A stretch of 64,000 nucleotides of DNA from Zingiber officinale (taxonomy: Eukaryota; Streptophyta; Magnoliopsida; Zingiberales; Zingiberaceae): assembly GCF_018446385.1 (NCBI RefSeq), contig NC_056000.1, positions 37,547,511-37,611,510 of the forward strand. The letters run 5' to 3'. Made by a program: the position numbers and the translations under genes. Each line of letters starts with the position of its first letter. Within the stretch, counting starts at the first letter, position 1. Shown piece after piece: positions 11,117 through 19,939 of the stretch. The notes under the pieces were generated by a model. The model saw only the letters and a list, made by a program, of their open reading frames with translations. It was not told the origin of the DNA and did no database searches.

Positions 11117-13834
11117 GGCCGTCGAACTCCGACGTTAAAAATCGAGAGACGAACCGGCGTCTATAAACTCCCCGGCCGGAAGACCGTCGAGCTCCGACGT
11201 TAAAACTCAAGAGACGAGCCGGCGTCTATAAATCATCCGAGCGGAAGACCGTCGAGCTCTGACGTTAAAAATCGAGAGACGAGCCGGTGTCTATAAACCC
11301 TCCGAGCGAAAGACCGTCGAGCTCCGACGTTAAAAATCGAGAGACGAGCCGGCGTCTATAAACCCCCCGACCGGAAGATCGTCGAGCTCCGACGTTAAAA
11401 ATCGAGTCGTGCCAGCGACTATAAACCCTCCGAGTGGAAGATCGTTGAGCTCCAACGTTAAAAATCGAGAGACGAGCCGGCGTCTATAAATCATCCGAGC
11501 GGAAGACCGTCGAGCTCCGACGTTAAAAATCAAGAGACAAACCGGCGTCTATAAACCCCCTGGCCGGAAGACCGTCGAGCTCCGACGTTAAAAATCAAGA
11601 GACGAGCCGGCGTCTATAAATCATCCGAGTGGAAGACTGTCAAGCTCCGACGTTAAAAATCGAGAGACGAGCCGGCGTCTATAAACCCTCCTAGCGGAAG
11701 ACCGTCGAGCTCCGACGTTAAAAATCGAGAGACGAGCCAGCGTCTATAAACCCCCCCGGCCGGAAGACCGTCGAGCTCCGACGTTAAAAATCGAGAGACG
11801 AGCCGGCGTCTCTAAACCCTCCGAGCGGAAGACCGTCGTGCTCTGACGTTAAAAATCGAGAGACGAGCCGGCGTCTATAAATTTTCCGAGTGGAAGACCG
11901 TCGAGCTCCGACGTTAAAAATCGAGAGACGAGCCGGCGTCTATAAATCATCCGAGCGGAAGACCGTCGAGCTCCGACGTTAAAAATCGAGAGACGAGCTG
12001 GCGTCTATAAACCCTCCGAGCGGAAGACTGTCGAGCTCCGACGTTAAAAATCGAGAGACGAGTCGGCGTCTATAAATCTTCCGAGCGGAAGACCGTCGAG
12101 CTCCAACGTTAAAAATCGAGAGACAAGCCGGCGTCTATAAATCTTCCGAGCGGAAGACCGTCGAGATCCGACGTTAAAAATCGAGAGACGAGCCGGCGTC
12201 TATAAACCCCCCGACCGAAAGACAGTCAAGCTCCGACGTTAAAAATCGAGAGATGAGCCGGCGTTTATAAACCCTCCGAGCGAAAGATCGTCGAGCTCCG
12301 ACGTTAAAAATTGAGAGACGAGTCGGCGTCTATAAATCTTCCGAGTGGAAGACCGTCGAGCTCCGACGTTAAAAATTGAGAGACGAGCCGGCGTTTATAA
12401 ATCATCCGAGCGGAAGACCGTCGAGCTCCGACGTTAAAAATCGAGAGACGAGCCGGCGTCTATAAATCTTCCGAGCGGAAGACCGTCGAGCTCCGACGTT
12501 AAAAATCGAGAGACGAGCTGGCGTCTATAAATCTTCCGAGCGGAAGACCGTCGAGCTCCGACATTAAAAATCGAGAGAAGAGCCGGCGTCTATAAATCTT
12601 CCGAGCGGAAGACCGTCGAGCTCCGACGTTAAAAATCGAGAGATGAGCCGACGTCTATAAACCCTCCGAGCGGAAGACCGTCGAGCTCCGACGTTAAAAA
12701 TCGAGAGACAAGCCGACGTCTATAAACCCTCTGAGCGGAAGACCGTCGAGCTCCGACGTTAAAAATCGAAAGACGAGCCGGCGTCTATAAATCATCCGAG
12801 CGGAAGATCGTCGAGCTCCGACGTTAAAAATCGAGAGACAATCCTGCGTCTATAAACCCTCCGAGCGAAAGACCGTCGAGCTCCGACGTTAAAAATCAAG
12901 TCGTGCCGGCGACTATAAACCCTCCGAGCGAAAGACCGTCGAGCTCCGACGTTAAAAATTGAGAGACGAGCCGGCGTCTATAAATCATCCGAGCGGAAGA
13001 CCGTCGAGCTCCGACGTTAAAAATCGAAAGACGAACCGGCATCTATAAACCCCCTGGCCGGAAGACCGTCGAGCTCCGACGTTAAAAATCGAGAGACGAG
13101 CCGGCGCCTATTAATCATCCGAGCGGAAGACCGTCGAGCTCCGACGTTAAAAATCGAGAGACGAGCCGGCGTCTATAAACCCTCCGAGCGGAAGACCGTC
13201 GAGCTCTGACGTTAAAAATCGAGAGACGAGCCGGCGTCTATAAATTTTCCGAGCGGAAGACCGTCGAGCTCCGACGTTAAAAATCAAGAGATGAGCCGGC
13301 GTCTATAAACCCTCCGAGCGGAAGACCGTCGAGCTCCGACGTTAAAAATCGAGAGACGAGCCGGCGAAACCCTCCGAGCGGAAGACCGTCGAGCTCCGAC
13401 GTTAAAAATCGAGAGACGAGCCGGCATCTATAAATCTTTCGAGCGGAAGATCGTCGAGCTCCGACGTTAAAAACCGAGAGACGAGCCGGCGTCTATAAAT
13501 CTTCTGAGCGGAAGACCGTCGAGCTCCAACGTTAAATATCGAGAGACGAGCCGGCGTCTATAAATCATCCGAGTGGAAGACCGTCGAGCTCTGACGTTAA
13601 AAATCGAGAGACGAACCGACGTCTATAAATCATCCAAGCGGAAGACCGTCGAGCTCCGACGTTAAAAATCGAGAGACGAGCTGGCGTCTATAAACCCCCC
13701 GAGTGGAAGACCGTCGAGCTCCGACGTTAAAAATCGAGAGATGAGCCAGCGTCTATAAATCATCCGAGCGGAAGACCGTCGAGCTCCGACGTTAAAAATC
13801 GAGAGACGAGCCGGCGACTATAAATCATCCGAGA
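11117..13834. repeat. 65-bp tandem array, about 42 copies
   Basis: The unit carries gtcgagctccgacgttaaaa, gagagacgagccggcgtc and tataaatcatccgagcgg in order, with a period of 65 bp. Two kinds of 63-bp variant (gtcgtgccggcgactataaa) occur at about 11400 and 12895, and one unit near 13366 is shortened. The spacer before ccgagcgg alternates between tcat, tctt, ccct and cccc types, so units form subfamilies. The array lies between gag and the polypurine tract, where Tat elements carry a 3' untranslated region. Confidence 0.95.
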
Positions 13835-14055
13835 GTACCCCGTAAACATCTTACGAAAATCCCATTTGCGAAACGAGATATATTCAGCCGAGCGGACTAG
13901 CTATACAAAATACTTCGTGAGAAATCCTTTGCAAAACGCAAGAGAGGTGGGATGAGAGGCGATTAACGAGGAGAAGCGGAGGATGGTTTCTTGGATGCGC
14001 CGCTCGGCATTACGGACGTTCAGTCAGTCGGACTATGCGCCTCATTCGACTAGAC

Positions 14056-14071
14056 TTGAAGGGGAGGCATG
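14056..14071 (+). other. Polypurine tract of the Tat element
   Basis: gaaggggaggcatg immediately precedes the 3' LTR start at 14072. Confidence 0.75.
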
Positions 14072-15091
14072 TGATCTGGTGGTAAGGACGGGGGACCCTC
14101 ATGGGCGGAGGGTCAAAGACACGTGGAGGTCAACCCCAAGTTCGCGCCGAACGGAAGGATACCGGGCCGAACGGAAGGATGCCGGGCCGAACGGAAGCAT
14201 GCCGCGCCGAACGGAAGGATGCGGGGCTGAACGGAAGGATGCCGGGCCGAACGAAAGCATGCCGGGCCGAACGGAAGGATGCCGGGCTGAACGGAAGGAT
14301 GCCGGCCGAACGGAAGGATGCCGGGCCGAACGGAAGCATGTCACGCCGAACGGAAGGATGCGGCGCCGAGCGGAAGGATGCCAGGCCGAACGGAAGGATG
14401 CTGGGCCGACCTGACATTCGGCCAGGAGCTTCTCGGACCGGACAGAAGACAACCCGACCATGGGCGGGTTTCCGACGCTCATAGTGAAAAGGGTCACCTG
14501 GCCGAGCGGATAGCCCGCTCAGCCGAAGCATAAAGCATCGTTGCTGTGGAACACTCTCAACCGAGCACCCGGTCGGACTGATACCTACGCCCGGTCGGAC
14601 CTATGCCTGCCGAGCGGCTGGTCGCTCGGCGCGGGAACAAAAGGAGAAAAGGATAAGGGAACATCTTCTGACAGCGGGTATGTTCGACGATCAGGCCATA
14701 GACAGGATCTTATGACAGGGTTCCGCTGTCCCATCAGAGGTGTGCTCGGACTGTAGCAGTATGGTGTCAGGTAAGCTTTTCTGACAAGCCCATACCAAGG
14801 TATGGGCTGAGGATACGTATTCGCCTCGGTATGCGTGCATGAGCCCCTTCACAGCTCTATATAAGGAGCCTCACACTTCGCCGGAGGTACGCGTTCTTGG
14901 ATATTCGGAGCCATCTTTTGCTGTCCACTTGCCTGACTTGAGCGTCGGAGGGTCGTCGCCGGGAACCCCTTCCCGGCCCGACTTCCTTGCAGGTTCGCCG
15001 GAGGTTCGTACGACCGGTCGGAGATCTACGTCAACGACTCGGAGAGCGCCACGTGCCCAGCATCCGTTGATTCAGCTTTCAAACAGGATCA
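14072..15091 (+). repeat. 3' LTR of the non-autonomous Tat element
   Basis: Begins tgatctggtgg and ends caggatca. It is colinear with the 5' LTR with scattered substitutions. ORFs at 13983-14756 are products of the 20-bp repeat. Confidence 0.92.
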
Positions 15092-15345
15092 CGTCTCTAC
15101 GTGTTGTTCAAAATATTATTAACCATTATGGTTTACCAATTTCTTTAGCCTCCTCTTCTCATTTATGTGAAGCTTACGTGAAAGCAAAATCTCGTAAATT
15201 ACCTTTTGCGTCTTCTTCTTGCACTTCTAGTTTTCCTTTAGAAATTATTTACTCTTATGTGTGGGGTCCTGCTCTATCTCCACAAGTTCCTGTAGACTCA
15301 GCAGGTAGTGGTGATCCACTCTCTAGTTCTAATTCTCGTCCGTCT
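15092..15345 (+). pseudogene. Copia integrase N-terminal fragment, right half of the split copy
   Basis: Continues the fragment of 9344-9441. It parallels 16965-17235 (YGLPISLASSSHLCEA, then SFPLEII and VWGPA). It is followed near 15363 by the remains of an oppositely oriented element. Confidence 0.8.
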
Positions 15346-15362
15346 GACCACTCATCTCCGAG

Positions 15363-15446
15363 TAGCTCTGATACCATGTTGAAAAACAATTGATAGAGGA
15401 AAAAAATAATATAAAGCTTTTTGATCATCTTATTACTAAAACCAAT
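15363..15446 (-). mobile_element. Partial LTR end and primer binding site, minus orientation
   Basis: agctctgatacca (about 15364-15376) is the reverse complement of tggtatcagagct, a Met-tRNA primer binding site. It abuts tgttgaaaaa at 15377. Positions 15377-15446 are an inverted copy of the last 70 or so bases of the plus-strand LTR (about 15637-15706) and match the LTR end at 7436. This is the U5 end of a minus-strand LTR fused to a plus-strand LTR. Confidence 0.7.
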
Positions 15447-15706
15447 AGGCTTATTAACAATAGATTGAAATCAATTAAGATTTATTATATTTGACATCAC
15501 AATCAAGATCGACATGAATCATATAGGAAAAATAATATTTTCAAGTTTATTATATTACTATGTTTATAATTATTATGATTGTGTGCCTTATTTAATCTTT
15601 CCATTATTATTTTGGACAACTTGTATAAATAAGCCTATTGGCTTTAGTAATAAGATGATCAAAAAGCTTTATGTTATTTCTTTCCTCTATCTATTATTTT
15701 TCAACA
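15447..15706 (+). mobile_element. 5' LTR of the plus-strand small copia element
   Basis: Homologous in inverted form to 7436-7702. It ends ...tttttcaaca at 15706, followed at once by tgatatcagagtcc, a variant Met-tRNA primer binding site. Its start is replaced by the inverted LTR end at 15377-15446. Confidence 0.75.
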
Positions 15707-15720
15707 TGATATCAGAGTCC
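15707..15720 (+). other. Primer binding site of the plus-strand copia
   Basis: tgatatcagagtcc resembles the usual tggtatcagagc, with one changed base in the core. Confidence 0.7.
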
Positions 15721-17240
15721 TGATTCTCCACCAATCCACTCTTTTTTTTCTACCATTCTCTTATTCTTTGTTTTCTTAATTAATTTCTCTTAATTATTCT
15801 CTTTTTTTTAAACTGTTACTTTCTCTTTTCTTTCTCTCCTTTCTCACGAATAGTACTAGTTTTATTTTTCTCTCATTTCTCTGCCTTTTCTCCTAGTATT
15901 ACTCTCCTATTAATTAGTCTTGTTATTCTCTATTGTTGTTCATCTCCATCGTAGCAAGTGCTTCTATTCACCACCGTTAGCTACCTAAGCCAACACAGAA
16001 AAGCCCTCTGCTTTCTTATCACCGTCGAAAAGTTACTCTGTCACCCACAACAAGTGGTTGCCACCGTCCACTAAGTTTTTGATTTGCCACTTCTGCTGAA
16101 TAGTAAGGTTTCAATGCCAAGTATTATTTCCAGCCATCGAAAATTCTTCCAGCAAGGTCTATTGGACAAGTTATTTATTTTCGATGTCAGATACTCAAGC
16201 ACATCAAGGTGGCCAAAAGCAAAGTTTAGACCGATGTCAAATTTATCACATCATTGGTCATACTGGTATTCATTTCTCTAGAAGATTTGAGTGGTCTTAT
16301 AGTCAGAGAAGATGTCAAATTTGTCTCAGAGTTGGACATATTGATATTCAATGTCCTAAAAGATTTGACTCAAATTTTGCTTATGATCCTGCAACATTGG
16401 GACAACCAACTATTTCACAAGGAGAGATGCATCTTCAAATCAACCACCACATTCTTGGCATTTTACAGTCCAGTCATCTCATTCTGGAGCATTCTCACAT
16501 TCTATCTTTCCTAATATAGTTTCATTGACTTTTGAGAACCCAGGATGACATCTGGATTCTGGAATAACTCATCATGTTACACCGGAGTATAATATTCTCA
16601 CAAAAGTTTCGCCTTGTGATGGACCCGAGATGATACAAATAGGTAATGGCTCAGGTTTGCAAATTACTCACATTGGAAACACATTTTTTTACTCATGTGG
16701 TCAAACTTTTCGTATGTGCAACACTCTTCATGTTCCTTCTATCACCAAAAATTTACTTTCCATGCGTCAATTTGCTCTTGATAATAATGTGTTCTTTGAA
16801 TTTCATCCTCATCATTGTCTTGTTAAGGATCCTACAACAGGAAATATTCTACTCCAAGGAAGCATTAAAGACGACCTTTATCATCTTCAACTCACCTATA
16901 CTAATACTTTTGTTGGAGAATGCACTGATAAATTCTCTTAACACGCACGTCTTGGTCATCTATCTCTACATGTTGTTCAGAATATCATTAACTATTATGG
17001 TTTACCAATTTCTTTAGCCTCCTCTTCTCATTTATGTGAAGCTTGCATGAAAGTAAAATCTCATAAATTATCTTTTGTGTCTTCTTCTCGTACTTCTAGT
17101 TTTCCTTTAGAAATTATTCACTCTAATGTGTGGGGTCCTGCCCCATCTCCACAAGTTCTTGTAGACTCAGTGGCTAATGGTGATCCATTCTCTAGTTCTG
17201 ATTCTCGTCCGTCTAACCACTCAATAGAGCTTCAGAATAT
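15721..17240 (+). pseudogene. Copia gag zinc knuckle, protease and integrase N-terminus, truncated
   Basis: A CT-rich leader (15725-15950) is followed by a gag tail. The tail has a degenerate first knuckle (CQIYHIIGHTGIHF) and a good CCHC knuckle CQICLRVGHIDIQC (about 16310-16360). Then come a decayed protease region near 16550-16600 and a gag-preintegrase domain at 16630-16941 (PSITKNLLSMRQFA; an in-frame stop at 16939-16941 before the HARLGH motif). Integrase starts with SFPLEIIHSNVWGPA near 17100, and the element stops near 17240. RT is absent here. The related RT is on the opposite strand at 7703-9290. Confidence 0.8.
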
Positions 17241-17339
17241 TCCTTGACGAACAACCGTTACTCTTTCACAAGTGGTTATGATTCCCTGGTAACATTGTCT
17301 CCTAGCAATAATCCATCTGGCATTGTTTCAGTCAGGTGT

Positions 17340-17760
17340 AGACTGGGAGCTATGCAAAGTAGAATAGAGTCCACCCAGCAGGGAGCCGAGTGGGCATAAA
17401 TTGGGAGTTATGCCCAGGAGAAGTAGGGTTCGATCGACATGGAGTTGACTGGGCATAGACTGAGAGCTATGCCCAAGAGAAGTAGGGTCCGATTGACATG
17501 GAGCTCACCAGGCGTGGACTGGGAGCAATGCCCAGGAGAAGTAGGGTCCAATTGGCATGGAGCCGGTCGGGCGTAGACTTGGAGCTATGCCCAGGAGAAG
17601 TAGGGTTCGATCAGCATGGAACCAGGCAAGCGTAGACTCGGAGCTATGCCTAGGAGAAGTAGGATCCGATCGGCATGGGGCCGATTGGGCATAGAGTGGG
17701 AGATATGCCTAGGAGAAGTAGGGTCTGATCGACATGGAGGTGGTCAGATGTATGGGGGTG
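17340..17760. repeat. 59-bp tandem repeat, about 7 copies
   Basis: aagtaggg recurs at 17421, 17480, 17539, 17598, 17657 and 17716, exactly 59 bp apart. The unit contains ggagctatgcccaggagaag and gatcggcatggagcc. The start is more degenerate. The ORF at 17616-17891 is a by-product. Confidence 0.93.
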
Positions 17761-19640
17761 CCCTGTTTGAACACGTAGTCCTTGACCTTGACCGTCACCT
17801 TTTCCTGATTTTTGACTGCCACGTCATCTCAACGGTCGTCTATGTCTTATCCCCACCCACTATTCCCCGAATTAGATACCATGGAGACTAATAGACATTG
17901 AGAGAACACCTTAACTTTTAAGGCACTAGTTGTCAGGTTATGTCTATTAATTTTGGGGGAAATTGGTCTAGCTCTACGGAAATTTCTCACAAGCCATCAG
18001 GATCGAAAAGCGCTCACACTGGGCGATCCACTGACATAACATTCTTAGGTCAACATTCCATTGAGAAAAATATATCCGTTAATGCGTCGATGAGGAACCG
18101 CTTGCAATGGATGGTCTATCAACCCAATATTCTTAGGTTAATATTCCATTAAGAAAAATAATCAGTCAATATGCGAAGCTAGAACTACAATATCACATTG
18201 TAATCGAAGAGATTATAAATTAAAATTCATCCATGTTTTTTTAATTAAATAACAAATACCTAACTAACTGGTTAATCTTTCAAAGAAATTTCTTTCAGTT
18301 TTTTTTTAAATTCAAACCAGGGCAAACATCTTTCAATTCGTGAATAAATTTAATAGAATTTATTTATATTTTCTTTTATCAACATGAGATATCTCATCCA
18401 TATCATCAATATTTTTAAGTTCACTTTTCACTATGAAAAAAAATATCCTACAATATATTGTAATTAAAATTCAAATATTAAATCTATTGGTCCATTAGAA
18501 GGTTTAAGACCAATTTCTTTATAATATTTCTAAAATTTAAAGTAAATCATCAATAGACAATTACTTTTCATCATATATTATATCAGCTACTCTAAAATTT
18601 TCAATATCTTAATTTTTTTTTAATCATTTTTTCCCACTTTTTTATTAGTATATTTGTAATAATAGAAGGTTTAAAGGAGAGAGATTAAAAAAAATATTAT
18701 TTTATTTTTAGGTAAAGAATTTCATTCTCTATAATTAGAGAAGCACTATAGCATAAATCTAAATTTAGAGAATTGAAAGGGAATATGATATAAGTTGTTT
18801 TTGACAAAAAAAAAATGTAAAATTTAAGCTAGTAACTGGTTTTATATAAGGGTGTAGATGTTCTAACCATTGCACCATTACTCTGGAGGCAAAAATTTAT
18901 TTATATTCCTCTAATATATAAAAGATCTAACTAATTTAAACAACTCATAAAAGTAAATAAAAAATCTTAAAAGCAAATAAAAAATCTTAAACATATATAC
19001 GTTATGTCTATGAAATATCTATAAATAATATTTATTTTTTAGTTGATATTAAATATATCTAACTTATATCGATTAATCTTAGAGATAATCGATCAAGCCT
19101 ATGAAAAATTTTTAACGACTTAAATCAAAAAGCATATACAATGAACGACCCATCAGTATAATTTTTTTAGGTTAATCATCTATTAAAAAAATCCATTCAT
19201 TAAGTAGCTATAATTGGGATCGGATTCTTAAACATTTAGTAAATTAAACAAACACTTTATCCTTTATCATTACCTGAGGTAAAAAGAATTATAAATAATA
19301 TTTATAAATAAGATTCACAGATAAAATTTATAAATTATGTTTATGGAAAAACTAAAGCTAATAAATAAATTTTAATAAATAAATAAACTTATAATATCAC
19401 ATTCCCTTACTAGCCAAATAATTATAAAATATAAATTTTAAACAGTTAGGCTCATAAAACAAATGAAACCAAAATTGAATTATCATTTTAATACTTCGAT
19501 TTGACTTAATTTAATTATTTTATTAAACAATCTTTAACAATAAAAAGTTTGGCCCATTTTCTTATAGACCTACTTTTCGGCTCATGGGATGTGTTTGGCT
19601 CAACTTGGCCTAATTTCATGCTGAGCCCAAACTAGGTTAG
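17761..19640. other. AT-rich intergenic region upstream of petC
   Basis: No supported gene. It includes a moderately GC part (17790-18150) with the phrase cttaggt-aa-attccatt repeated at about 18044 and 18131. Long A/T-rich sequence follows to about 19550. A short tRNA-like phrase (gtgcaatggttagaac, minus strand near 18858-18873) may be a SINE trace but is too short to call. Confidence 0.5.
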
Positions 19641-19799
19641 GCGCGCGCCATTATAAGTAGGTCTAGTCGACAAGGGTTGTTGGACCAAGGCCCATGGACT
19701 GTGGTCAGTGGCTCAGTGTGGCTTCCTCAGCAGATGAGAGCGCCGAGCGGGAGAAGCTTTGAAGACCACCCAAACATGTGGCCGGATGAAGCCAGTTCC

Positions 19800-19939
19800 T
19801 GCCCATCAGCCAATAGCACGAGACCTTATCTCTTTCCTCTTCTTCCTCGCAGATAACAGACGACGCCAACGATATAAACAGCGACCTCGGAGGAATTGCA
19901 GGGGAGCCAAGTAGCAGCTGCCGCATTCTACCGCTCGCC
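19800..19939 (+). promoter_or_regulatory. petC: petC core promoter and 5' leader
   Basis: A CCAAT-type box (agccaatag, about 19808), a GATAAGG I-box-like motif on the minus strand (ccttatc, about 19825) and gataaca at about 19852 precede a TATA box, gatataaac (about 19869-19877). The TATA box is about 65 bp before the ATG, leaving a short leader. CCAAT plus GATA/I-box motifs suit a light-regulated photosynthesis gene. The motifs are seen; the regulation is inferred. Confidence 0.5.

Larger units (their letters stand above)
9442..15091 (+). mobile_element. Complete non-autonomous Tat-lineage (Ty3/gypsy) LTR retrotransposon, TSD cgtct
   Basis: A full element bounded by a perfect 5-bp TSD (9437-9441 and 15092-15096). 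In order: 5' LTR 9442-10462, primer binding site 10466-10482, gag N-terminus 10508-10870, about 42 units of a 65-bp repeat 11117-13834, polypurine tract 14056-14071, 3' LTR 14072-15091. Protease, RT, RNase H and integrase are all absent, so mobility would need proteins from another Tat element. LTRs are 1021 and 1020 bp. It sits inside a copia integrase fragment and so is younger than that. Confidence 0.92.

Noticed and set aside
11117-13834. CRISPR-like regular array
   Set aside because: Units are adjacent 65-bp tandem repeats without unique spacers, inside an LTR retrotransposon of a plant genome.
18830-18890. Possible SINE or tRNA remnant
   Set aside because: Only about 16 bases look tRNA-like and no body, tail or TSD was seen.
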